Source: DASSBG01 sp963800395 (lineage in GTDB: Bacteria > Pseudomonadota > Gammaproteobacteria > Xanthomonadales > Rhodanobacteraceae). Taken from it: a stretch of DNA of 64,000 bases. The stretch is taken from positions 1 to 64,000 of the forward strand of contig CAWDBD010000011.1 of assembly GCA_963800395.1 (NCBI GenBank), read 5' to 3'. This document shows, piece by piece, positions 44,528-53,035 of this stretch (position 1 is the first letter of the stretch; each line of letters begins with the position of its first letter). The notes under the pieces are model-generated. The model was not told the DNA's origin and did not search any database. It saw nothing but the letters and a program-made list of their open reading frames with translations. A program made the translations under genes and the position numbers.

Positions 44528-44865
44528 CACATCCATGTGCTGTCCGCGGCGAACTGATGCTTTTCAGGTTCTGGGCCCCGGATCGGCGCACATCCATGTG
44601 CTGTCCGAGGCGAACTGATGCTTTCCAGTTTCTGGATCCCGGATCAACGCACATCCATGTGCTGTCCGGGATGAACTGATGCTTTCCAGTTTCTGGATCC
44701 CGGATCAACGCACATCCATGTGCTGTCCGGGATGAACTGATGCTTTCCAGTTTCTGGATCCCGGATCAACGCACATCCATGTGCTGTCCGGGATGAACTG
44801 ATGCTTTCCAGTTTCTGGATCCCGGATCAACGCACATCCATGTGCTGTCCGGGATGAACTGATCC
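44528..44865. repeat. 61-bp tandem hairpin array at the 3' end of the suc operon
   Basis: Five full 61-bp units begin at 44528, 44589, 44650, 44711 and 44772, and a partial sixth at 44833 runs to 44865. Units 3-5 are identical. Unit 2 differs slightly and unit 1 more, so growth was probably on the lpdA side. Each unit carries CACAT-CC-ATGTG, and ATCCCGGA of one unit pairs with TCCGGGAT of the next around it, so the array folds into a row of nested hairpins. It begins two bases after the lpdA stop on the minus strand. The remaining gap (44421-44527) shows nothing. Confidence 0.92.
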
Positions 44866-44866
44866 A

Positions 44867-46288
44867 TCAGTTCACTTTGTGGATGGCGCGTTTGTCTACG
44901 GACAGGGCGGCCTCGTGGACGGCTTCGGAGAGCGTCGGATGGGCATGAACGATGCGAGCCAGGTCCTCGGCGGAGCCCTTGAATTCCATCGCCACCACGG
45001 CTTCGGCAATCAGCTCGGACACGGCCGGGCCGACCATGTGCACGCCCAGCAGGCGGTCCGTTTCGGCGTGGGCAATGATCTTGACCTGGCCAGCGGTCTC
45101 GTTCATGGCCACGGCACGGCCGATGGCCGAAAACGGAAAGTTGCCGGTCCTGTAGGGGATGCCCTCGTCCTTGCACTGCTTTTCGGTCTTGCCGGCCCAG
45201 GCAATTTCCGGTTCGGTATAGATGACCCACGGGATCACGTCGTAATTCATGTGACCGGCCTTGCCCGCGATCAGTTCGGCGACCATGATGCCTTCTTCCG
45301 AACTCTTGTGCGCCAGCATGGGGCCACGTACGCAATCGCCGACGGCCCACACGCCATCAACTCCGGTCCAGCAATGCTCGTCGACCTCGATACGGCCGCG
45401 GTCGTCGATTTTCACGCCGGTATCTGCACCCAGCAGTCCGTCGGTATACGCGCGGCGGCCCACGGCAACCAGCAGCGTATCGACGGTGAGCTGGTGTTCA
45501 CCGTCCTTGTCCTCGTAGGTCAGCTCGACCACGGTCTTCTTCTTTTCCGCCTTCTTGACCTTGGCGCCCAGGCGAATGTCCAGCTTCTGCTTCTTGAATT
45601 CGCGCGCGGCGATCTTGGCAATGTCCGCGTCAGCGGCTGACAGGAAGTCTGGCAAGGCTTCGAGAATGGTTACCTCGCTGCCCAGGCGCTTCCATACACT
45701 GCCCAGTTCCAGGCCAATCACTCCGGCACCAATGACCCCCAGCCGCTTGGGTACCTTCTTGATATCCAGTGCGCCGGTGTTATCGACAATCTGCTTGCCA
45801 TCGAACTTGGCAAAAGGCAGTTCCACCGGCGTCGAGCCGGAGGCCAGAATCACGTTGCTGGCCTCGAGCGTCTGCTTGTCCTTGCCGCTGACCTCGACCT
45901 TGTTGCCCTTCAGCAGCTTTCCGGTACCGAAATAGGACGTCACCTTGTTGGCCTTGAACAGCGAGTCGATGCCCCCGGTGAACTGCTTGACGATCTTGTC
46001 CTTGCGGCCAATCATGGTCTTGACGTCGATCGAGGCCTTCTCGGTGCTGATCCCGTGCACGTCGAAATGGTTTTGCACATTGTCGAACTGGCGTGACGAA
46101 TCCAGCAGCGCCTTGGACGGAATGCAGCCGACATTGAGGCAGGTGCCACCCAGTGCGGGCTTGCCGTCCGGACCTTCGAAGTTGTCGATACAGGCGGTCT
46201 TCAGCCCGAGTTGTGCGGCGCGGATCGCGGCCACGTAGCCGCCCGGACCGCCGCCGATGACGATGACATCGTATTTTGAATCTGACAT
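44867..46288 (-). CDS. lpdA: Dihydrolipoyl dehydrogenase (E3 of 2-oxoglutarate dehydrogenase)
   Basis: The 473-residue flavoprotein reoxidises the lipoyl arms of SucB using NAD. The FAD site is VIGGGPGGYVAAIRAAQLGL, the redox disulfide is Cys50-Cys55 (GGTCLNVGCIPSK), the NAD site is GVIGAGVIGLELGSVW, and the catalytic pair is His450-Glu455 (HAHPTLSE). It is the third gene of the sucA-sucB-lpdA operon. A 138-bp gap with inverted heptamer repeats separates it from sucB, and a tandem hairpin array follows its stop. Confidence 0.96.
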   Translation of the reverse strand: MSDSKYDVIVIGGGPGGYVAAIRAAQLGLKTACIDNFEGPDGKPALGGTCLNVGCIPSKALLDSSRQFDNVQNHFDVHGISTEKASIDVKTMIGRKDKIVKQFTGGIDSLFKANKVTSYFGTGKLLKGNKVEVSGKDKQTLEASNVILASGSTPVELPFAKFDGKQIVDNTGALDIKKVPKRLGVIGAGVIGLELGSVWKRLGSEVTILEALPDFLSAADADIAKIAAREFKKQKLDIRLGAKVKKAEKKKTVVELTYEDKDGEHQLTVDTLLVAVGRRAYTDGLLGADTGVKIDDRGRIEVDEHCWTGVDGVWAVGDCVRGPMLAHKSSEEGIMVAELIAGKAGHMNYDVIPWVIYTEPEIAWAGKTEKQCKDEGIPYRTGNFPFSAIGRAVAMNETAGQVKIIAHAETDRLLGVHMVGPAVSELIAEAVVAMEFKGSAEDLARIVHAHPTLSEAVHEAALSVDKRAIHKVN

Positions 46289-46309
46289 GGTGTTGAGAGT
46301 CCTTGCTGC

Positions 46310-46418
46310 GGGACTCGGGAATCGGGACTCGGGACTCGGAAAGGCTATGTGCTTCCGAGTGTCACAAGTCCCTGGTTTGTGCTCTGCCGAGTCCCGAGTC
46401 CCGAGTCCCGAGTCCCGA
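46310..46418. repeat. Inverted heptamer-repeat hairpin between sucB and lpdA
   Basis: A run of GGGACTC/GGGAATC heptamers (46310-46339) is mirrored by a run of GAGTCCC heptamers (46387-46418), giving a near-perfect stem of about 30 bp with a 47-base loop. A transcript of sucB-lpdA would carry this hairpin between the two coding regions. A shorter tract of the same kind (CTCCCGACTCCCGG) precedes sufC. Confidence 0.85.
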
Positions 46419-46426
46419 CTTCGGCC

Positions 46427-47668
46427 TTACAGGCCGAGAAGCATGCGGTGCGGATTTTCCAGCTGGTTCTTGATATCGACCAGGAACAGCACGGCGTCCT
46501 TGCCATCAATGATGCGGTGGTCGTAGCTGATGGCGATGTACATCATCGGCGCAACCACCAGTTCTCCGTCGACAACGTCTGCTCGGTCCTTGATGGTATG
46601 CATGCCGAGAATGGCGCTTTGTGGCGGGTTGACGATGGGTGTGGAGAGCAGCGAGCCGAAGGTGCCACCGTTGGTCACGGTGAAGGTGCCGCCCTGCAGG
46701 TCATCCAGGCTCAGCTTGCCGGCACGCGCGCGCTCGGCAAAGTCGCCGATGGTGGCCTCGATCTCGGCAAAGCTCATGTCCTGTGCGTCGCGCAACACCG
46801 GTGTTACCAGTCCCTTTTCGGTGGATACGGCGATCGAGATGTCCTGATAGCCGTGGTAGATGATGTCCTCGCCGTCAACGGATGCGTTGACCACCGGATG
46901 GCGTTTCAAGGCCTCGCACACGGCCTTGACGAAGAAGCTCATGTAGCCGAGCTTGACCCCGTGCGTGGCCTTGAACTGCTCGCCAAAGGTCTTGCGCATC
47001 TTCTTCACTTCGGCAAGGTTGATCTCGTTGAACGAGGTCAGCATGGCAATCGAGTTCTTTGACTGCATCAGGCGCTCGGCAATGCGCTTGCGGATGCGGG
47101 TCATGGGGACCCGTTCCTCGGGGCGACTACCGCTGGCGGCTGTCGCCTGCTGATTGCGCTTGAGCAGGTCTTCCTTGGTCACGCGACCACCGCGGCCGGT
47201 GCCCTCGACCTTGCTGGCATCAATCCCTTCTTCGCTGGCCACGCGGCGGCCGGCGGGCGACAAGTCCTCGTTGGCCTGGCTGGTGTCCCTGTTCGGGGTG
47301 CTCGCAGGCTTGGCCGATGTGTCCTGCTGCGGCTTCGCCTCGTTGCCGGATTTGTCCTGCGGCGCGGGTGAGTCCTCGCTTTCGCTCTTGGCGGACGTCT
47401 TCTTGTCCTGGTCGCCGCCTGCAGCCGAAGCACCTTCTTCAATCATGGCGATGACTTGCTCGCTGGTGACGGTATCGCCTTCTTCGTGCCTGATTTCCTT
47501 GATCACGCCATCCACGGGGGAGGGGACTTCCAGGACCACCTTGTCGGTTTCCAGATCGACCAGATTTTCATCACGGCTGACTGCATCGCCGGCCTTCTTG
47601 TGCCAACTGGCGATCGTGGCATCGGAGACCGATTCGGGGAGGACCGGGACTTTGAGTTCAGTGGCCAT
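46427..47668 (-). CDS. sucB: Dihydrolipoyllysine succinyltransferase (E2)
   Basis: The 413-residue core of the 2-oxoglutarate dehydrogenase complex passes the succinyl group to CoA. The lipoyl domain carries Lys43 (LETDKVVLEV). An unusually polar linker (about residues 80-130, rich in Ser, Asp, Lys and Gln) follows. The E1/E3-binding domain is LSPAGRRVASEEGIDASKVE. The catalytic domain ends with His384-x-x-x-Asp388 (YDHRIIDGKD). It begins 45 bases after sucA. Confidence 0.96.
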   Translation of the reverse strand: MATELKVPVLPESVSDATIASWHKKAGDAVSRDENLVDLETDKVVLEVPSPVDGVIKEIRHEEGDTVTSEQVIAMIEEGASAAGGDQDKKTSAKSESEDSPAPQDKSGNEAKPQQDTSAKPASTPNRDTSQANEDLSPAGRRVASEEGIDASKVEGTGRGGRVTKEDLLKRNQQATAASGSRPEERVPMTRIRKRIAERLMQSKNSIAMLTSFNEINLAEVKKMRKTFGEQFKATHGVKLGYMSFFVKAVCEALKRHPVVNASVDGEDIIYHGYQDISIAVSTEKGLVTPVLRDAQDMSFAEIEATIGDFAERARAGKLSLDDLQGGTFTVTNGGTFGSLLSTPIVNPPQSAILGMHTIKDRADVVDGELVVAPMMYIAISYDHRIIDGKDAVLFLVDIKNQLENPHRMLLGL

Positions 47669-47713
47669 GAGGGGTAATCCTTGAAACCTTGCTGGGTGAG
47701 TTTGCGGAAATGA

Positions 47714-50548
47714 TCATTCGGCTGCGTGGCCGCGATCTACGGGTTCACGGAGCGCCTGTTCCACCAGTGCTTTCTGTTCAGCGGCGTGTGCGCTGGCGTG
47801 GCCAGCAGCAGGCGAGGCCGAGCGTGCCCGGCCAGCGTAGGCCAGCGTGTACTTGTCGCCAACGCAGTACTGCAGATGATGACGGATCTGGAACCAGGCG
47901 CCCTGGTTCATCGGCTCTTCCTGACACCAGACAACCTCGGTGGCGCCGGGATGGCGAGCCAATTCCTTTTTCACCAGTTCACGCGGGAAGGGATACAGCT
48001 GCTCCACGCGGACGATGGCAATGTTGTCGATGTCTTCGTCCTCGGCCGCCTGGTGAAGATCGTAGAAGACCTTGCCGGCGCACAGAACGACACGCGTTGC
48101 TTTCTTGCGGTCTTTCAGGCGCGTATCGGGGATGACTTCGTGGAAGCGGCCTTCGCTGAGGTCCTCGATCGGGGAGGTGGCCATCTTGTGCCGCAGCAGC
48201 GACTTGGGTGTCATCACCACCAGTGGCTTGCGCACCTTGCGCAGCATCTGCCGGCGGATCATGTGAAAGTCCTGGGCTGGCGTGGTCGGCACGCATACCT
48301 GGATGTTGTTGAGCGCGCACAGCTGCAGGTAGCGCTCCAGGCGCGCGGAGGAATGCTCCGGTCCCTGGCCCTCGTAGCCATGCGGAAGGTACAACACCAG
48401 ACCGCACAGACGATCCCACTTGGACTCCCCGGCGCTGATGAACTGGTCGATGACGACCTGGGCACCGTTGGCGAAATCGCCGAATTGCGCTTCCCAGATC
48501 ACCAGGGTTTCCGGGTCCGCCGTGGCGTAGCCATATTCGAACGCCATTACGGCTTCTTCACTGAGCAGCGAGTCGATGATCTCGACTTCGCGCTCGCTGT
48601 TGATATGTTGCAGCGGGGTGTCGGTATTGCCGGTCTTCTGGTCGTGCAGCACTGCATGGCGATGGAAAAAGGTGCCGCGGGCAGAGTCCTGGCCCACCAG
48701 GCGCATGTCGTAACCGTCGTGAACCAGGCCAGCATAGGCCATGTTCTCGGCAAAGCCCCAGTCCATGGCCTGCTCGCCGGAAGCCATCAGGCGGCGCGTC
48801 TCGTAGATTTTTTCGACGCGCTTGTGCAGTGTGAAGTCTTCTGGAACATCCAGCAGAATACTGGCCAGCTTGTCCCGCAATTCCGGCTTCAGCGTGGTGT
48901 CGACTTCCTCGTCAAGCTTGCCGCCGATGTGCTTGCTCCACTGGAAGGTGGTACCGCCTTCTTCGGTGGCCAGGTCGGTGACCGGCTTGCCTTCATCCAG
49001 GCGGTCGCGATAGCGATCCACCAGAGCACTCGCTTTGGCATCGTCGATGCTGCCGGACTCGATCAGGCGTTTGGCATAGACCTCTCGTGGCGTCGGGTGC
49101 TTGCGGATGACCTGGTACATCATGGGCTGGGTCGCGGCCGGCTCATCGGCCTCGTTGTGTCCGTTGCGGCGATAGCAGACCAGATCGATCACCACGTCCT
49201 TCTTGAAGGTGCGCCGGAAGTCGAATGCCAGGCGAGCCACCTGTACCACCGCCTCCGGGTCATCGCCATTGACGTGGAATATGGGTGCGCCCACCAGCTT
49301 GGCCACGTCCGTGCAGTACAGGGTAGAACGCGCATCGTCCGGGTTGGAGATGGTGAAACCGATCTGGTTGTTGATCACCACATGCACGGTGCCACCGACG
49401 GCAAAGCCGCGGGCCTGCGACATCTGCAGGGTTTCCATCACCACGCCCTGGCCGGCAAATGCAGCGTCACCATGGATGAGCAATGGCAGGACCGAAGCGC
49501 GTGAAGTGTCCCGCTGGCGCGTCTGCCGGGCACGCACCGATCCGGCCACCACCGGATCGACAATCTCCAGGTGGGAGGGATTGAAGGCCATCGCCAGATG
49601 GACGTTGTGGCCGCCGGGTGTGGTGACGTCGGCGGAAAAGCCCAGGTGGTATTTCACGTCGCCGCTGTAGTCGGGGTCATCCGGGTGGTGATATTTGCCC
49701 TCGAACTCGTCGAACAGTTCCAGTGGCGGTTTGCCCAGGGTATTGACCAGCATGTTCAAACGGCCGCGATGAGCCATGCCGATGACCATTTCCCGCACCC
49801 CATTGGCACCGCTGCTGCGGATCAGGGTATCAACCAGCGGAATCAGGCTGTCGCCGCCTTCCAGCGAGAAACGCTTCTGGCCCACGTAGCGGGTATGCAG
49901 GTAGCGTTCCAGGCCATCGGCGGCCGTCAGGCGCTCCAGCGTGCGCAGCTGCTCTTCTGCCGTGAGCCCGGCATGGCCGGCGGCATGTTCCAGGCGGCTG
50001 TAGACCCAGTTGCGCTGCGCATGATCACTGATATGCATGAACTCGGCACCGATGGTGCCGGTATAGGTGGCCTTGAGCTGCGCCAACAGGTCGCGCAGGG
50101 TCATGCGGTCGCCCGCTGCGTAGCTGCCGGTATCGAACTCGGTGTCGAGGTCCGCCTCGGACAGGCCATGGAAGCTCAGGCCCAGATCTGGCGCGGGATG
50201 CTGGTGGCGCAACCCCAGCGGATCGAGATTGGCACCCAGATGGCCGCGCGAGCGGTAGGCGGTAAGTATGCGCAGTACACCGGCCTGCTTGCGCGCATGG
50301 CTGTCGCTCATGGCGCCGCCGCCTACCCGCAGGTCGCGATCCCGTTGCGCCGATTCGATCCGGCTGATCACCAGCGAATGGGGGATTTCCCCGTTCGGCT
50401 GGCCCGGCAATTCGCTGAAATAGCTGCGCCAGTCCTCGGGTATCGACTCGGCATCATTCAGCCAGGCTTCGTACAGGGCTTCGACATAGTCGGCATTGCT
50501 GCCCAACTGGGACGATGCGAGAAATTCTCGGATCAGGTTTGCGCTCAC
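47714..50548 (-). CDS. sucA: 2-oxoglutarate dehydrogenase E1 component
   Basis: The 944-residue thiamine-diphosphate enzyme decarboxylates 2-oxoglutarate and loads the SucB lipoyl arm. The length fits the family. Landmarks are the N-terminal E2-binding stretch with YVEALYEAWLNDAESIPEDW, VREMVIGMAHRGRLNMLVN, HLGFSADVTTPGG, NNQIGFT and the C-terminal LPHGYEGQGPEHSSARLERY. The start appears to be GTG (50548). It heads the sucA-sucB-lpdA operon, behind a candidate promoter at 50651-50681. Confidence 0.96.
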   Translation of the reverse strand: MSANLIREFLASSQLGSNADYVEALYEAWLNDAESIPEDWRSYFSELPGQPNGEIPHSLVISRIESAQRDRDLRVGGGAMSDSHARKQAGVLRILTAYRSRGHLGANLDPLGLRHQHPAPDLGLSFHGLSEADLDTEFDTGSYAAGDRMTLRDLLAQLKATYTGTIGAEFMHISDHAQRNWVYSRLEHAAGHAGLTAEEQLRTLERLTAADGLERYLHTRYVGQKRFSLEGGDSLIPLVDTLIRSSGANGVREMVIGMAHRGRLNMLVNTLGKPPLELFDEFEGKYHHPDDPDYSGDVKYHLGFSADVTTPGGHNVHLAMAFNPSHLEIVDPVVAGSVRARQTRQRDTSRASVLPLLIHGDAAFAGQGVVMETLQMSQARGFAVGGTVHVVINNQIGFTISNPDDARSTLYCTDVAKLVGAPIFHVNGDDPEAVVQVARLAFDFRRTFKKDVVIDLVCYRRNGHNEADEPAATQPMMYQVIRKHPTPREVYAKRLIESGSIDDAKASALVDRYRDRLDEGKPVTDLATEEGGTTFQWSKHIGGKLDEEVDTTLKPELRDKLASILLDVPEDFTLHKRVEKIYETRRLMASGEQAMDWGFAENMAYAGLVHDGYDMRLVGQDSARGTFFHRHAVLHDQKTGNTDTPLQHINSEREVEIIDSLLSEEAVMAFEYGYATADPETLVIWEAQFGDFANGAQVVIDQFISAGESKWDRLCGLVLYLPHGYEGQGPEHSSARLERYLQLCALNNIQVCVPTTPAQDFHMIRRQMLRKVRKPLVVMTPKSLLRHKMATSPIEDLSEGRFHEVIPDTRLKDRKKATRVVLCAGKVFYDLHQAAEDEDIDNIAIVRVEQLYPFPRELVKKELARHPGATEVVWCQEEPMNQGAWFQIRHHLQYCVGDKYTLAYAGRARSASPAAGHASAHAAEQKALVEQALREPVDRGHAAE

Positions 50549-50650
50549 TTCACCACCGGCACACAGGAAAAGGCGCGCTTTGGGCGCGCCTGAGCATGAA
50601 TCAGGCCTTGTCGAGCAAAACGGGCGTCAACAAGGCCTGCTGATGCGTGC

Positions 50651-50681
50651 ATTATAGCGGCTTGCGCCCATGCTGCGGCAA
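50651..50681 (-). promoter_or_regulatory. Candidate sigma-70 promoter of the suc operon
   Basis: On the minus strand a perfect TATAAT (50656-50651) is preceded by TTGCCG (50681-50676) with 19 bases between, slightly long. Transcription would start about 95 bases before sucA. Confidence 0.5.
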
Positions 50682-50818
50682 GGGAATCCCGGGTTCAGTC
50701 ACGGACAATGGCTCAATGGGCGCAAAAGACCGCCTCGACGTTGCCATGGGCCGCAGACTGCGCCCGCAATCACGCCGTGCATCGCCCCGAGCCACTCGCT
50801 TCGGGATTCCCGGGTTCA
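50662..50818. repeat. Palindromic repeat region upstream of sucA
   Basis: GGGAATCCCGGGTTCA (50682-50697) recurs as GGGATTCCCGGGTTCA (50803-50818), 15 of 16 bases equal, each with a CCCGGG palindrome. TTGCGCCCAT (50662-50671) is inverted as ATGGGCGCAA (50716-50725). The region lies between sucA and the convergently reaching GNAT gene end and overlaps the candidate suc promoter. No gene is seen in 50549-50841. Confidence 0.6.
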
Positions 50819-50841
50819 ATAGGACTGGTGGACCATGGCAG

Positions 50842-51804
50842 TCACAAATCCAGCTTGCGCAAGGCACTGGCTGGCACGCTTCGTTCCCACACCTCATTGA
50901 AGTAGTGCTGCAGCCTGGAGTGCTCACCCGGTGCGCGCGTCGAGCCGAATGCGTTGGGCATGCCGGCCTGCACCTGCAGCAGATAGCCGCCGGCATCGTT
51001 GAGGACAAAGGCCGAGGGATAGTCCAGGTCAATCTGTTCGCTGATCACGCGTATGTGAATGGAGCTTTCGAGACGCTGCGCCAGATTGACCAGGCGGTGA
51101 TCGTCGCGCACTACCCGGTCGACATCACTGATCAGGAAGCGCAGGTTGGCCAGGCGACCCGAGGTGGCAACACGGCGCAATTCAGACAGCACATCATCGT
51201 CATCGGGAAGCGTCGGTTGAAGATGCGGGCTGTGGATGCAGATGGTGTAGCGCGCCTGTCCAAGCACCGTCAGTAGCGCGGCCTTCAGCTCGCTGCGGGT
51301 TGTGCACTTCAGATTCTCTGCTGCGGGGCGCGGAGGCGGTTTGCCGCGCTCCGCAGGAGGGGGCTCGATCGGGTCGAGCGCGCGCTGCATGGTCCAGTGT
51401 TCGATGCCGGCTTCCATGAAGCGTTCACCCACACCTTCAAATCCATGCTTCTGATAAAAGTCGATGGCGGTCACCTGGGCGTGCAGCGATACCGACTCCC
51501 AGCCGCGTTCGCGGGCAATCTCGGTCAGCATCTGCAGCATGGCGGCGCCGACGCCACGGCCACGCCAGTCAGCCAGTACCGCCATGCGACCGATCTTGTG
51601 TTCGGGGGTCAGGCGGCCACAACCGATGGCCGTGCCGTCCTCGCGGACGGCCAGCACGTGGTCGCAGCGAGGGTCCAGTTCGTCCCACTCTTCCTCGGCC
51701 GGGACGTTCTGTTCCTGCACGAACACCGTGTCGCGCAGCGCGTGCAATGCCTCGCTGTCGAGTGTCCAGTCGGCGTGTTCAACATGAAAATCAGCCATCG
51801 GCAT
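50842..51804 (-). CDS. GNAT acetyltransferase fused to a PLD-like (DUF7931-type) domain
   Basis: The protein has 320 residues in two parts. Residues 1-145 are a GNAT domain of the ElaA/YjcF type (FVQEQNVPAEEEWDELDPRC, GRMAVLADWRGRGVGAAML, FYQKHGFEGVGERFMEAGIE). Residues 170-320 form a phospholipase-D-like fold without the HKD catalytic motif (YTICIHSPHLQPTLPDDDD, VISEQIDLDYPSAFVLND), the type named DUF7931. The role is unknown. It overlaps the end of roxA by 14 bases (8 if it starts at the second ATG, 51798), so the two are coupled. Confidence 0.82.
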   Translation of the reverse strand: MPMADFHVEHADWTLDSEALHALRDTVFVQEQNVPAEEEWDELDPRCDHVLAVREDGTAIGCGRLTPEHKIGRMAVLADWRGRGVGAAMLQMLTEIARERGWESVSLHAQVTAIDFYQKHGFEGVGERFMEAGIEHWTMQRALDPIEPPPAERGKPPPRPAAENLKCTTRSELKAALLTVLGQARYTICIHSPHLQPTLPDDDDVLSELRRVATSGRLANLRFLISDVDRVVRDDHRLVNLAQRLESSIHIRVISEQIDLDYPSAFVLNDAGGYLLQVQAGMPNAFGSTRAPGEHSRLQHYFNEVWERSVPASALRKLDL

Positions 51805-53035
51805 TGACTCCTTCGGCGCTCAGGTGCAAGTGACCGCTGTTGATCAGGTGGCAGAGCACTTGCAGTGCGTCTGCATCGGGTTCCTGCTCCAGTTGCAGAT
51901 AGCGCTGGCGGCAAAGCAGGTTGGCGAGGTTGGCCGGGCAGGGCATCGAATCGCCACTGGCAAACAGGGTAGCCGAGCGTCCTCGCGGCAGCCATGCCAG
52001 GCGCGTCCATGGGTGGCGCAGCAGCATCGCGCCATTCTGCAGGGCCTTGTGCACCTGCGCTGTGCTGATCTGCTGTTCGGGAGCAGCCGGCAACTGGGCG
52101 CTGCGATAGCGGGTGATGAAGCTGCCGAACCACAGGCCCAGTGCGTCGCGGCTCATGTCGTGTGCCATCGGGCCCAGGGTATCGGCCAGCCGGTCCAGAG
52201 TCAGCGGGTCGATCTGGCCCGGGTCGTCAGCGGCCGAGGTCAGGTCGGCATCGGTGTAGCGCAGCGATTCGGGCATGCGCTCGGCACGGTATTCGGCGCA
52301 GTCCACAAGCATCTCGCTCACCGCCGGCGCGCGCATGCCGATCGAGAAGGTCATGCAGGCCTCTTCGGCCACGCCATCGTGGGCGATACCCGGCGGCAGG
52401 TACAGCAGGTCGCCGGCCTGCAGCACCCACTCATGGCTGGGTGAGAATGTTTTCAGCAGGCGCAGTTCGGTGTCGCTTCGATATTCGCGCGAGGCCACGG
52501 TATCCATGTCGATGGCCCAGCGTCGCCGGCCCATGCCCTGCAACAGGAAAACATCATACTGGTCGATGTGAGCGCCCACGCCACCGCCAGCCACTGCGTA
52601 GCTGACCATGATGTCGTCGATGCGCCACAAGGGCATGAAACCGAACGTGTCGAGCAGCAGCGCCACATCGGCATCCCACTTGTCGACGTCCTCCACCAGC
52701 AAGGTCCAGTCGTGCTCGGGTAGGGCAGCGAAGTCGTCGTCGTCGAAAGGACCGTGGCGCAATTCCCAGGCATTGGCCTGTCGATTGTGGCGTACCAGGC
52801 GTGACAATGCGGTTTCCTCGCAGGCCAGTCCGGCCAGGTCTTCGGGCTGAAGAGGCAGGGAGAAATCGGGGAATGCCGAACGAACCAGTAGCGGGTGCTT
52901 CTGCCAGTAATGGCGCAGGAAATCCGCGACCGGCATGCCCAATGGCAGTTCCGGGCTGCCGTTGACTTCGATGGCGGGTGGATTGTCGTGGCTGGATGTA
53001 TCCAATTCAGACCTCGCGGGCCAGCTTTTCGGCAA
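51791..53035 (-). CDS. roxA: RoxA-like ribosomal protein L16 arginine hydroxylase (JmjC cupin)
   Basis: The protein aligns with E. coli RoxA (YcfD), a 2-oxoglutarate/Fe(II) oxygenase that hydroxylates an arginine of ribosomal protein L16. Iron ligands are His156, Asp158 (GAHIDQYDVFLLQG) and His219 (LPPGIAHDG). The N-terminal FLRHYWQKHPLLVRSAF and RIDDIMVSYAVAGGGVG also match. The start is uncertain: an ATG at 53035 overlaps purB by 29 bases, TTG at 53005 just after the purB stop or ATG at 52936 are alternatives. It lies between purB and the GNAT fusion gene. Confidence 0.9.
   Translation of the reverse strand: MPKSWPARSELDTSSHDNPPAIEVNGSPELPLGMPVADFLRHYWQKHPLLVRSAFPDFSLPLQPEDLAGLACEETALSRLVRHNRQANAWELRHGPFDDDDFAALPEHDWTLLVEDVDKWDADVALLLDTFGFMPLWRIDDIMVSYAVAGGGVGAHIDQYDVFLLQGMGRRRWAIDMDTVASREYRSDTELRLLKTFSPSHEWVLQAGDLLYLPPGIAHDGVAEEACMTFSIGMRAPAVSEMLVDCAEYRAERMPESLRYTDADLTSAADDPGQIDPLTLDRLADTLGPMAHDMSRDALGLWFGSFITRYRSAQLPAAPEQQISTAQVHKALQNGAMLLRHPWTRLAWLPRGRSATLFASGDSMPCPANLANLLCRQRYLQLEQEPDADALQVLCHLINSGHLHLSAEGVNADG

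Noticed and set aside
44528..44865. CRISPR array appearance of the 61-bp repeats
   Set aside because: The units are directly tandem with no variable spacers, the repeat covers the whole period, and no cas genes are in the window.
47726..49504. 592-codon plus-strand frame over sucA
   Set aside because: It is antisense to sucA, which matches 2-oxoglutarate dehydrogenase along its whole length.
50647..51276. 209-codon plus-strand frame over the sucA upstream region and the GNAT fusion
   Set aside because: It overlaps the 3' half of the minus-strand GNAT fusion gene, which has clear motifs. The frame itself has none.
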